This document shows, in pieces, positions 40,096 to 48,051 of a stretch of DNA of 48,675 bases. The notes beneath the pieces are model-generated. The model was not told where the DNA came from and ran no database searches. It saw only the letters and a program-made list of their open reading frames with translations. Position 1 is the stretch's first letter. Each line of letters begins with the position of its first letter. This stretch comes from JBAYNW01 sp041678605 (GTDB lineage: Bacteria; Cyanobacteriota; Vampirovibrionia; Gastranaerophilales; Gastranaerophilaceae), in assembly GCA_041678605.1 (NCBI GenBank), contig JBAYNW010000014.1, positions 1 to 48,675 of the forward strand, written 5' to 3'. The translations under genes were made by a program, and so were the position numbers.

Positions 40096-40656
40096 TTAAA
40101 AATATTCGTCAAAAATATCTGCTTTTGAGTATTGTGTCAATGGCAATTGTTCCGTTGCACCCTTGTGTCCTTTAAATACTACAATCGCCAGAGCGTTTTT
40201 ATACACACCGTCCACGAGGCGTTTCTCGCCCGTTTTCTTGTGCGTTACTTCCATTTGTACCGGCTTGCTTGTTTCAGGGTCAATAAAACACAAACCCTTA
40301 CGCAAATATCGGATTTCGACATTGGGATTAAAAAGAATGTGGTCATGCCAGAACTTCGTTTCAGTCCGCACCGGAATGAGTGAATAAGTGGTGTTTCCTT
40401 TTTCTTGCTCTTTGACGGCTTTTTTAACCCATTTGTCGCAAACATCAAAAGGTGGGTTCATCCAGTTAAGTTTTAACCAATGGGAAGCCAAACCGTCTTT
40501 TACGCCATCAAGGCAATGATGAAATGCAGGGATATTTATTTGAGAGCAGCAGACATCAAGGTCAAATTTATCTATGCCGATTTCTTTCAATAAATTATCA
40601 ATCAACTCCGGCGGTGTCATATAATCGTTTCTCTTTTTGCTAAAATTATATTTCAT
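40096..40656 (-). CDS. Phage DNA N6-adenine methyltransferase (Phage_Dam type)
   Basis: A 186-residue enzyme of the compact phage Dam family. DYMTPPELIDNLLKE opens it, FDLDVCC (31-37) is the SAM region, LNWMNPPF (63-70) is the catalytic motif, and IPVRTETKFWHD follows. It is unrelated in architecture to the D12 enzyme at 37565, so the phage carries two adenine methyltransferases. Start ATG 40656 behind TAGGAAAACAAACA. Confidence 0.92.
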   Translation of the reverse strand: MKYNFSKKRNDYMTPPELIDNLLKEIGIDKFDLDVCCSQINIPAFHHCLDGVKDGLASHWLKLNWMNPPFDVCDKWVKKAVKEQEKGNTTYSLIPVRTETKFWHDHILFNPNVEIRYLRKGLCFIDPETSKPVQMEVTHKKTGEKRLVDGVYKNALAIVVFKGHKGATEQLPLTQYSKADIFDEYF

Positions 40657-40891
40657 TGTTTGTTTTCCTACATTTATTAAACAGCCCCATTTTCTTTTTC
40701 TTTATATCCAAAATTAAATTAAATTCTTTCCAAAATCCGGGAAAATTATAAAAAACATTTTTGATTGTTCCCTTTGCCCTAAATTTTTCAAAATCAGACC
40801 TGCAAACAATACTTAAAGCGGTAAGTCGTGAAATATTTGTTTTTTCTGCTATTTGGGTAATCGTTATTAACCCCTCAAATCTTTTTACCAC
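40646..40891 (-). CDS. Small HTH protein (excisionase-like size)
   Basis: An 81-residue basic protein with ITITQIAEKTNISRLTALSI (about 9-28) as a helix-turn-helix, followed by a lysine-rich tail (DIKKKKMGLFNKCRKTNNEI). GTG start 40891 with AGGGGGTC upstream. The size and HTH type resemble phage Xis/AlpA-like or Cro-like regulators; none is certain. Overlaps the next gene at its 3' end. Confidence 0.6.
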   Translation of the reverse strand: MVKRFEGLITITQIAEKTNISRLTALSIVCRSDFEKFRAKGTIKNVFYNFPGFWKEFNLILDIKKKKMGLFNKCRKTNNEI

Positions 40892-41327
40892 AATTTGACC
40901 CCCTTAAACTTTTTAACTGTCGTCTTATTTTCCGTTTTGCCTTGCCTTTGGCTTGTTTTAATACTTTTTCCAAAACGGATATTTTTTCTATAATTTCTAC
41001 AGAATAATGTGGAGTAAGTTTTTTATATTTATCTGCCCATTCGGCGACCGTTATTTTTTTATTAATCCCTTCAACCCACTTTTGCATAGGAATGCAATTG
41101 TCAAAATTAACGATTGAATAAGGCTCAACAGAATAAATTTTTCCGTCTTCCGTATTTTTAACACATTCACCATGAACTTCTTGAACCTGCACACCCCAAA
41201 AATCTAGATAGACATCACAATCTTTATCATCACATTTTGAAGGTTCACAATCGGAACAAACGGGATCCGCCGCACGCAGATTAAAATCATCCAAACCCTT
41301 AAGTCCATTTTCGTTATTAATTCTCAT
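40875..41327 (-). CDS. Uncharacterised Cys-rich early protein
   Basis: A 150-residue protein. The N-terminal region has four closely spaced cysteines (VCSDCEPSKCDDKDCDVYLD), a likely metal knuckle; the C-terminus is very basic (KQAKGKAKRKIRRQLKSLRG), suggesting nucleic-acid binding. Start context GAGGATAAGCCGGC before ATG 41327 is repeated at 45056. No family recognised. Confidence 0.6.
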   Translation of the reverse strand: MRINNENGLKGLDDFNLRAADPVCSDCEPSKCDDKDCDVYLDFWGVQVQEVHGECVKNTEDGKIYSVEPYSIVNFDNCIPMQKWVEGINKKITVAEWADKYKKLTPHYSVEIIEKISVLEKVLKQAKGKAKRKIRRQLKSLRGSNCGKKI

Positions 41328-41368
41328 GCCGGCTTATCCTCAATCGCAATTAAATATATCAACATTAC

Positions 41369-41590
41369 CTATTCCCCCTTTTCGTTGTTCTTTCTAGTTA
41401 AAATAATTTCTGGTTCTATTCTAAAATCATTTCTTTCCCAATCTATTCCACGTCCGACACCTTTTACATTACATTTTGCCCTACCGCCCATACTCGGTTC
41501 GCTAATTGTTATGCAAACATTGACTTCCTCAGGATTTCTACAAAATTTATATGTAGCATCTATTCTTTTTTTAAGTTCTTTTAAGTTCAT
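41369..41590 (-). CDS. Uncharacterised early protein
   Basis: A 73-residue protein, MNLKELKKRIDATYKFCRNP and on, with a conserved-looking GRGIDWERNDFRIEPEIIL. ATG 41590 lies behind AGGGGAAGGG; the longer frame from 41605 is not needed. A phage orphan of this length next to YopX-like genes is common. No function can be given. Confidence 0.6.
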   Translation of the reverse strand: MNLKELKKRIDATYKFCRNPEEVNVCITISEPSMGGRAKCNVKGVGRGIDWERNDFRIEPEIILTRKNNEKGE

Positions 41591-41601
41591 CCCTTCCCCT
41601 T

Positions 41602-41907
41602 TCATTGGTTAAAATAATTCAAATTGTTTTCATAAACGCACCTATTAGCAAATATTTCTAGGCAATCTAATTTATACATTCCATTTATATTGACCGCACT
41701 ATTTGGTCTTTGAAATTCCGATATTTCAACGAAATCATCCATTCCCGAAATATAGAACATATCTTTGTTGTCATCATATTCTACTAGCATTACAAATGGT
41801 GCTTTAGGTGCAAAATCTTTTTTGCTTTCAGCTTCCATAAAATCACATTTTAAAATATCGCCGTAATTGATTTTTTCTCCGTGTTTGTCTGTATAAACTT
41901 TTTTCAT
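41602..41907 (-). CDS. Uncharacterised early protein
   Basis: A 101-residue acidic beta-rich protein starting MKKVYTDKHGEKINYGDILK. 'Gly-x-x-I-x-x-G-D-I' openings also occur in YopX-type small SH3-like proteins, and the next gene upstream is YopX, so distant relationship is possible. ATG 41907 has GGAAGTGAGAAG upstream. Confidence 0.62.
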   Translation of the reverse strand: MKKVYTDKHGEKINYGDILKCDFMEAESKKDFAPKAPFVMLVEYDDNKDMFYISGMDDFVEISEFQRPNSAVNINGMYKLDCLEIFANRCVYENNLNYFNQ

Positions 41908-41911
41908 CTTC

Positions 41912-42328
41912 TCACTTCCTTTCGTTAAGTAGTTCGGGGGTTTGGTAGATGTTGCCAATGATTTCGATATCTGTGTAATCTTTTCTCTTTAAACTGTCGC
42001 AATTTTCACAATTCATACAGCCAAAATCTACATATTCACCATTAGAATTGTAACAATCACCCTCTGTCCAGTATTTATTGTGGCAATATAATTCAAAACC
42101 TACACACATATCACAATAAATAACTTCATAAGTTTGCTCAATATCGTTTTTGTATCTAACTATATCCCCCTCATAAATCAGCGTTCCGTTTTTGTCTTTT
42201 AAGCCTGTGCATTGCATAAGTCTGTTTTCTTCTGCATAATCATCTAGTTTATGAGAAAAATGACAAGTTAAATCTCTCATAACTTTATCTCTAGTGTCCC
42301 AAAATCTAAACTTAAATCTATCTTCCAT
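41912..42328 (-). CDS. YopX family protein
   Basis: A 138-residue protein with the YopX signature: FKFRFWDTRDKVMRD at the start, LMQCTGLKDKNGTLIYEGDI in the centre and DIEIIGNIYQTPELL at the end. YopX is widespread in Gram-positive and gut phages; its function is unknown. Ends 5 nt before the next gene. RBS AAAGGATTTAAGAG. Confidence 0.9.
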   Translation of the reverse strand: MEDRFKFRFWDTRDKVMRDLTCHFSHKLDDYAEENRLMQCTGLKDKNGTLIYEGDIVRYKNDIEQTYEVIYCDMCVGFELYCHNKYWTEGDCYNSNGEYVDFGCMNCENCDSLKRKDYTDIEIIGNIYQTPELLNERK

Positions 42329-42389
42329 ATCTCTTAAATCCTTTCTATACTTTGTTTTAGGTTAGTGGCAAATTATGCCGTTAACCTCG

Positions 42390-42590
42390 TTACTGTGCTA
42401 AAACTTCAATGTCGCTCAAATCTTTAACGGTATAAAAATCAAAATTATATCCGCCTCGATTTTCCCATTCAATAACCGCAATTGCATTTTTGCAAATTCC
42501 TACGCAACATAATTCTTTACCATATAAGCAGTGGCTTTCATTCTTAAATATTATTTTTGAGCCGAATGGTATTTTTTCTTTACTTTTCAT
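42390..42590 (-). CDS. Uncharacterised small early protein
   Basis: A 66-residue protein with FGSKIIFKNESHCLYGKELC and CVGICKNAIAVIEWENRGGY; three cysteines within 12 residues. A stop-start TAATG overlap links it to the gene upstream. No family recognised. Confidence 0.6.
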   Translation of the reverse strand: MKSKEKIPFGSKIIFKNESHCLYGKELCCVGICKNAIAVIEWENRGGYNFDFYTVKDLSDIEVLAQ

Positions 42591-42895
42591 TAGTTCCTTA
42601 TCTCCTTTTTGTATCGTAATAACTCTTTTAATGCTTCTTTTTGGGTTAAAAAACCAATACCGCCTACCGGACCTATAATTTTATCTCGACAGTAACCCGA
42701 CACGCCTCCTCTAAAATACATACAATAGCGTGTAGTCCATTTTCCTTTGATATCAGTTCCACCTGTAACTTCAATTATTAGTTCAAAATTATAAAGTTTT
42801 TCTATGTCGTGACGTTGACAATTGCACTTTTCTTTATATTTTTTTTGCAAAGTTACAGGGAATTTATTTAATAAATATTCGATTGTTGTCATCAT
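42590..42895 (-). CDS. Uncharacterised early protein
   Basis: A 101-residue protein (IEYLLNKFPVTLQKKYKEKC, GVSGYCRDKIIGPVGGIGFL, TQKEALKELLRYKKEI). 'GIGFLTQKEAL' resembles 'GIGVLTPKEAL' of the 47895 protein, so the two share a small C-terminal motif. Overlaps neighbours by 1 and 4 nt. Confidence 0.6.
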   Translation of the reverse strand: MMTTIEYLLNKFPVTLQKKYKEKCNCQRHDIEKLYNFELIIEVTGGTDIKGKWTTRYCMYFRGGVSGYCRDKIIGPVGGIGFLTQKEALKELLRYKKEIRN

Positions 42896-43701
42896 TTAAC
42901 CCTTTCTATTGTTTGTTTGGCTATGTCAAACTGGCAGACATCACAATAACCTTTATGTTCAGCCCCGCTACAAGTTCCTACCTCACCATTGCTATCAAAA
43001 ACCTTTGTGCCGTATTTGGAGCATCCGCATTCTTGAACTTCTATTATCTTCTCCAACCCTTCAAGTGCTGTATCAAGCCTAGATTTTTCGACAAACTCAA
43101 CATCTCCCATTGATATAAGAGTTGGTTTATCTGTAAAATCAGAAATTACAATGCCGGTAGTCTTTTTGTGATATTCCTTGAGCTTTTTATTTTCCTCAAC
43201 CAATATTTGTATACGTTTCTCGCAATCCATATTCCAAGATAAGGATTTTTGTAATTTTTCCTTCAATATTTGTTTTTCGGAGAGGAGCGATTGGGCTTGT
43301 ACATATTTATAACAATTTGCATTACAAACATAACTTTCACATTTTTTAGTAAGCTCATCCACTTGCTTTTGTAGGGCAATGTTTTTCTTAATCAATTTAT
43401 TTTCACAGTAAAAGCATTTCCCTAATTCTAATTCTTTTAGCTCATCCACTTGCTCTTGCAGCTTGATATTTTTCATTTTTAAATCAGTTTGTTTGTTAAA
43501 AACAGAACCATTTAAACACCCGGCAAAGCTTTGGGCGATACAGTCTTTTTCTTTTGTTAGGTTATCCACTTGCTTTTGTAAATCCAAGCAATAATAAAGA
43601 CTACTTTTACAAATTTTTTCATCTGCGATTGATTGCTCACAACAAGAATTTTTGTTCATACATATTCTAGGTGACTTATAGAATTTACACATATCTGTCA
43701 T
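42892..43701 (-). CDS. Cys-rich coiled-coil early protein with LQKQVD repeats
   Basis: A 269-residue protein dominated by heptads. LQKQVDNLTKEKD, LQEQVDELKELEL and LQKQVDELTKKCE are spaced 45-60 residues apart with cysteines between (CFYC, CNANC, CGCS). The N-terminus carries CKFYKSPRICMNKNSCCEQS and the C-terminus HKGYCDVCQFDIA, like zinc knuckles. The LQKQVD module also ends the adjacent HTH gene. Probably a structural or tethering protein; function unknown. ATGA overlaps with both neighbours. Confidence 0.65.
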   Translation of the reverse strand: MTDMCKFYKSPRICMNKNSCCEQSIADEKICKSSLYYCLDLQKQVDNLTKEKDCIAQSFAGCLNGSVFNKQTDLKMKNIKLQEQVDELKELELGKCFYCENKLIKKNIALQKQVDELTKKCESYVCNANCYKYVQAQSLLSEKQILKEKLQKSLSWNMDCEKRIQILVEENKKLKEYHKKTTGIVISDFTDKPTLISMGDVEFVEKSRLDTALEGLEKIIEVQECGCSKYGTKVFDSNGEVGTCSGAEHKGYCDVCQFDIAKQTIERVK

Positions 43702-44375
43702 TCTTCTGTTTCTCCTAATCCGATTTCGCAGTAAGTTATAATTGAGCTATAGTCAGTTTCTCTGCATCCTGCTTCATATTCGTCCCAGTCAATATCTAGC
43801 TCTTGTAATTCTATTTCTCTTATTTTTTCTAATGATGATTTCATTCTGTCTACTTGCTTTTGTAGGGCGGTATTTTTAGACTGTAATTTAACAATAACGT
43901 CATTATTTATTTTTGCTAAATTTGTTTGAACTTCGCATTCCTGCTCTTTTTGGCGGAGTTGCTTGTATATATCAGAAGCGTTCAACTTTTTATAAGAAAA
44001 TTCGCAATTTAAAATACTTTCAAGTTTAGAAATTACAAGTTTACTTGGTTTTCTTGCTCCGCTTTCATACATAGATATACAAGTCCTTTGTAATCCAACC
44101 TTTTCGGCAAATTGCTTTTGGTTCAAGCCAAGTTTTAATCTTTGCTCTAATAATTCTTGTTTAAATTCTTTTATCTCTTTATTTGACATTACCATATCTC
44201 CAATCTCTTTATTTTTCATTAAATACCTCTCATTTTCTTCTAAGGTCATTTTAAAGTCAGGGTCTAATTTCTTTTGCAGTTTCATAAAATTTTTCGCACC
44301 GCTTAAAGTATCAGAATAAAATATACCGCCGTTCATTATTACTTTATATTTAATGTATTTTTTCTTATCTGGCAT
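43698..44375 (-). CDS. XRE-family HTH regulator with coiled-coil tail
   Basis: A 225-residue protein. Residues 1-70 are a charged domain with KVIMNGGIFYSDTLSGAKNF. About residues 75-120 are an XRE HTH: LNQKQFAEKVGLQRTCISMY, then ESGARKPSKLVISKLESILN. From about 165 a coiled coil contains ALQKQVDRMKSSLEKIREIE. ATG 44375 has GGAGG upstream; the TTG at 44393 is rejected. Could bind the 18-bp palindrome at 39926 or control the early promoter. The HTH lies in the middle of the protein, which is unusual for phage repressors. Confidence 0.82.
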   Translation of the reverse strand: MPDKKKYIKYKVIMNGGIFYSDTLSGAKNFMKLQKKLDPDFKMTLEENERYLMKNKEIGDMVMSNKEIKEFKQELLEQRLKLGLNQKQFAEKVGLQRTCISMYESGARKPSKLVISKLESILNCEFSYKKLNASDIYKQLRQKEQECEVQTNLAKINNDVIVKLQSKNTALQKQVDRMKSSLEKIREIELQELDIDWDEYEAGCRETDYSSIITYCEIGLGETEE

Positions 44376-44658
44376 AGTCCTGTATTCCTCCAATTATTTT
44401 TATTTCATAGCTATTGTTTATATTTTCAAATATTCCTAACTGTTTCATTTCTTCAATTTGCTTTTTTGTAAATACCACAATTGGCTTTAAGCGTATCTCT
44501 TTCTCTGACATCTTTCCTCCTTGTTTTTTATTCCGGCTTTTTAGTTTTGCTTGCAATTTTTTGTTTTGCTCGACAAGTTCGTTATACTCTATTTCTATTT
44601 GAGCAAGTTCGTTTATGCCTCTTGGTTCGTTTAAAATTAGTGGTTTATATGTTTTCAT
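44365..44658 (-). CDS. Uncharacterised coiled-coil early protein
   Basis: A 97-residue basic protein (AQIEIEYNELVEQNKKLQAK in the first half; VVFTKKQIEEMKQLGIFENI in the second). Overlaps both neighbours by 11-14 nt. No family recognised. Confidence 0.6.
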   Translation of the reverse strand: MKTYKPLILNEPRGINELAQIEIEYNELVEQNKKLQAKLKSRNKKQGGKMSEKEIRLKPIVVFTKKQIEEMKQLGIFENINNSYEIKIIGGIQDYAR

Positions 44659-44830
44659 AATGTCCCTTTTTTATTGTTTTTATTTCTTCGCCCTTATAAC
44701 TGTTTTTAGGCTTACTGCCGTTATTTCTGCAATTATTTGAACAGTAATGATTTGTGCTTAGTTTTGCGTAATATTCGCTTTTATAAAACTCAACGCCACA
44801 TCTTGAACAGGTTACTTCGATTTTACGCAT
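44645..44830 (-). CDS. Four-cysteine zinc-finger-like protein
   Basis: A 61-residue protein with VTCSRCGVEFYKSEYYAKLS and HYCSNNCRNNG: C-x2-C, 19 residues, C-x3-C, the pattern of HNH/FYVE-like small phage zinc fingers. Basic tail. Likely binds DNA or protein. Overlaps neighbours by 8-14 nt. Confidence 0.7.
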   Translation of the reverse strand: MRKIEVTCSRCGVEFYKSEYYAKLSTNHYCSNNCRNNGSKPKNSYKGEEIKTIKKGHYENI

Positions 44831-45056
44831 TTATAGCCCCCTTGCTCCCTACATCCTCAGGCAGTCCGATTGTTCTCACAAGTTCAACCACGGAGGCTTT
44901 TACTTGACATTTTTGGTCGGAACTTGATTTATCAAAGAAATCTTGATAAACACAACCATCACAGACACAGCCGCGTTTATAGCATTCAATCGCAGTGATG
45001 GTCCATTTTCTTTGGGCGAATGTTCGCCCCAAATCTCGATTAAAGTACCTACTCAT
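44823..45056 (-). CDS. Uncharacterised Cys-containing early protein
   Basis: A 77-residue protein with CYKRGCVCDGCVYQDFF (four Cys, possible metal site) and VVELVRTIGLPEDVGSKGAI. ATG 45056 is chosen because GAGGGATAGCCGGC precedes it, matching the start context at 41327; the frame is open to 45083 but would overlap the neighbour more. Confidence 0.65.
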   Translation of the reverse strand: MSRYFNRDLGRTFAQRKWTITAIECYKRGCVCDGCVYQDFFDKSSSDQKCQVKASVVELVRTIGLPEDVGSKGAINA

Positions 45057-45061
45057 GCCGG

Positions 45062-45322
45062 CTATCCCTCCACCATTTTGCAAAATTCTTTCAGCTGTTC
45101 AGGTGTTTCAAAAAAATATCTAATTCCCTGATATACTGTTGAATATAAATAATTTTTTATTTGTTGCAAATATTCTTCTTCAGTCAACCCCTGTGCATCG
45201 CCGTAATTTTCCAAAGATTGATTATCAAAAGGCATAAAGTGAGTCGCCGTTATACCAAACCTTGAGTATAATTCCCCAAATTTATAATCATTAAATCTAA
45301 ATTTTTTAATTTCTGTTTTCAT
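45062..45322 (-). CDS. Uncharacterised early protein
   Basis: An 86-residue aromatic-rich acidic protein (FRFNDYKFGELYSRFGITAT, EEYLQQIKNYLYSTVYQGIR, FFETPEQLKEFCKMVEG). Single-domain, soluble. No family recognised. RBS GGGCAAAAAA-type, weak. Confidence 0.6.
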   Translation of the reverse strand: MKTEIKKFRFNDYKFGELYSRFGITATHFMPFDNQSLENYGDAQGLTEEEYLQQIKNYLYSTVYQGIRYFFETPEQLKEFCKMVEG

Positions 45323-45337
45323 TTTTTTGCCCTTTCA

Positions 45338-45493
45338 CTATTTTTGTGTAATCTTTTCAATCCCGATGTAGTAATCCATTAAATTTTTGTTTTTTATTTT
45401 TGGGTCATTTTCTGCCGAAATTTTAATCAGATCCTCAAGGAACTTTTCAACAAGTTTGCGGATTATTGTTTTTGTCATTAATTCATCGGACAT
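45338..45493 (-). CDS. 51-residue early protein missed by size cut-off
   Basis: ATG 45493 behind GAAGGTAAAA opens a 51-residue frame: MSDELMTKTIIRKLVEKFLE, DLIKISAENDPKIKNKNLMD, YYIGIEKITQK. Amphipathic helices, no membrane segment. It exactly fills the gap between flanking genes (15 nt before the next start), which supports it. Confidence 0.7.
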   Translation of the reverse strand: MSDELMTKTIIRKLVEKFLEDLIKISAENDPKIKNKNLMDYYIGIEKITQK

Positions 45494-45506
45494 TTTTACC
45501 TTCTTA

Positions 45507-45719
45507 CTACCAACTGATTTTTACTCGGCCGATTTGTTGTTCTACGGTATATCCCGCTTCTATTAAAGCGTTAATCATTATGTGAGCCATCAATCCTGCA
45601 CAAAAACATTCGTTTTTGCCTTCTTTTATGGCCTTTTTAATCTGTTTTTCAACCTTTGCAAGCCCTACCGGAAGGACATTAACCGCCGATTGTTCATTCG
45701 CTTTTTTTGCTGAAATCAT
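45507..45719 (-). CDS. Uncharacterised early protein
   Basis: A 70-residue protein: KKANEQSAVNVLPVGLAKVE, then KQIKKAIKEGKNECFCAGLM, and IEAGYTVEQQIGRVKISW. Helical with a final strand. ATGA overlap with the gene upstream. No family recognised. Confidence 0.6.
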   Translation of the reverse strand: MISAKKANEQSAVNVLPVGLAKVEKQIKKAIKEGKNECFCAGLMAHIMINALIEAGYTVEQQIGRVKISW

Positions 45720-46225
45720 TTTTTTACTCCTTTGCCTTCTATTTCCTTAAATTCACTTTTGGGAATTAAAACCTGTTTTTCAAACCCCTGTTGCTGAAAA
45801 TGTTTAAAATTTTCCGGTGTTGCCATTCTTAGAGCCTTGCATACAGATATTGAGTATTTTTTTATTTGTTTAAATTGGCCTCTTTCCGCAATTAAAATCT
45901 GGTCGCCGGCAGCAGATAAACGTCTTAAAATATCCCAACAAATTCCGATGCTGTCGGTTTTGTTGTATTTATGTGCCGATTCAACAAATCCATATTTGAA
46001 ATAAGTTATAATATCTTTTTCGGCGTTATAGCAAAGCGTTCCGATATCCTTTATTCTTTTGTCTTTGCCAAAAAGGCTTTTTGTTTGAAAGAAGATAGTC
46101 GAATTTTTATCTTCATGACGACAAAACAACTTGTAGCCGTCATAATCGCCACGAATTTTTTCAGCAATTTCGTGAGCTCGGGTCCTTTTAACCGTATTAA
46201 AAAATTCTTCCTGTGTTACAATCAT
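45716..46225 (-). CDS. Uncharacterised early protein
   Basis: A 169-residue mixed alpha/beta protein (VTQEEFFNTVKRTRAHEIAE, GTLCYNAEKDIITYFKYGFV, ILIAERGQFKQIKKYSISVC). No recognised motif. Overlaps the genes on both sides by 4 nt, so it is translated as part of the coupled early string. Confidence 0.62.
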   Translation of the reverse strand: MIVTQEEFFNTVKRTRAHEIAEKIRGDYDGYKLFCRHEDKNSTIFFQTKSLFGKDKRIKDIGTLCYNAEKDIITYFKYGFVESAHKYNKTDSIGICWDILRRLSAAGDQILIAERGQFKQIKKYSISVCKALRMATPENFKHFQQQGFEKQVLIPKSEFKEIEGKGVKK

Positions 46226-46515
46226 TGAATTAATCCTTCATATTTAGATTGTTCTACTATGTTGTCTTTATGTTCTTTCCAGATTAATGAAGCTCTAACT
46301 CTTTTTGTAGCTTTTGATTTGCAATGACCAAACCAATCAAGAAAAAATTTGCTCAACATTCGTTTATAATGCGAATCAATTGTGTCCATTTCGACAAATA
46401 ATTTTTCTGAAATATTGTAGTTTGAATATCCACTTGACAATAAAATCAAAATATCTATTTCTCTTTTTGTAAGCGGCGATAAAACCAACTGTTCAAATGT
46501 GAAATTGTTAATCAT
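46222..46515 (-). CDS. LuxR-type HTH protein
   Basis: A 97-residue protein with a GerE/LuxR helix-turn-helix: SPLTKREIDILILLSSGYSN, then YNISEKLFVEMDTIDSHYKR, MLSKF. The rest is a short basic tail. Stand-alone LuxR HTH domains regulate transcription as dimers, and related proteins act as late activators in some phages. The product is a candidate regulator of the late operon or of host genes. ATGA overlap downstream. Confidence 0.82.
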   Translation of the reverse strand: MINNFTFEQLVLSPLTKREIDILILLSSGYSNYNISEKLFVEMDTIDSHYKRMLSKFFLDWFGHCKSKATKRVRASLIWKEHKDNIVEQSKYEGLIQ

Positions 46516-46815
46516 CTTTACCTCTTTTTGAAAAATCAGCTACCGTAACGTTGTTTGGTTTTACAAATTTTTTGAGCCTGATTTTAACAATTTCTTTTCT
46601 CAAAAAATCGATTGTAAGATTTTTTGTTTCCTCAAATTCTTCCGGCGTTGCCGAGTCCAAATTTATAAACTCATCAATTAATGAAAGTCCGGCGGATATT
46701 CCAAAACTCCCAGCCATGTAGTAATCGTTTTTATCTTTTATCGGGCAGACTGAAACAATCAGTTTTTTGCATTCGTTAATTTTTTGTTCTATTTCCCCAA
46801 ATATCCCTGAAAATT

Positions 46816-46819
<4 letters not shown>
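46508..46819 (-). CDS. Uncharacterised early protein
   Basis: A 103-residue helical protein (FGEIEQKINECKKLIVSVCP, FGISAGLSLIDEFINLDSAT, TIDFLRKEIVKIRLKKFVKP). Not recognised. Lies directly after the replication gene (ATGA overlap), so a replisome accessory role is possible. Confidence 0.6.
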
Positions 46820-47787
<968 letters not shown>

Positions 47788-47788
47788 C

Positions 47789-47944
47789 TTACTTAACCCC
47801 CAATACTAAATTTAAAGTTACGAAAAAACACCAGAGAGCGAATAAAAGAGTTGCTGAGATAAAAACCATTGAAAGTAATTCCCCAAAAGTATATTCATGC
47901 TCTAATATCGTAAATGGTAAGTTGCTTTTTAAAATTTTTTGCAT
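47789..47944 (-). CDS. 51-residue single-pass membrane protein
   Basis: ATG 47944 with GGAGGGG upstream opens a frame ending 1 nt before the initiator ATG: MQKILKSNLPFTILEHEYTF, GELLSMVFISATLLFALWCF, FVTLNLVLGVK. Residues 23-48 are a membrane helix. An early-expressed small membrane protein could exclude other phages or anchor replication. It overlaps the preceding gene by 50 nt in another frame. The RBS and tight fit argue for reality. Confidence 0.65.
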   Translation of the reverse strand: MQKILKSNLPFTILEHEYTFGELLSMVFISATLLFALWCFFVTLNLVLGVK

Positions 47945-48050
47945 TTTTCCCCTCCGTCTTTTTGTTTTTATTATTTAAAGCTTCTTTTGGGGTTAAAACC
48001 CCAATTCCGTCAATCCTATAAATATTAATAATCTGTGTTACGAGTTTCAT
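47895..48050 (-). CDS. Uncharacterised small early protein
   Basis: A 51-residue frame from ATG 48050 (the reading frame is open to 48077): MKLVTQIINIYRIDGIGVLT, PKEALNNKNKKTEGKNAKNF. The GIGVLTPKEAL motif matches GIGFLTQKEAL in the 42590 protein. The lysine-rich C-terminus overlaps the membrane protein gene. Moderate support. Confidence 0.5.
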   Translation of the reverse strand: MKLVTQIINIYRIDGIGVLTPKEALNNKNKKTEGKNAKNFKKQLTIYDIRA

Positions 48051-48051
48051 T

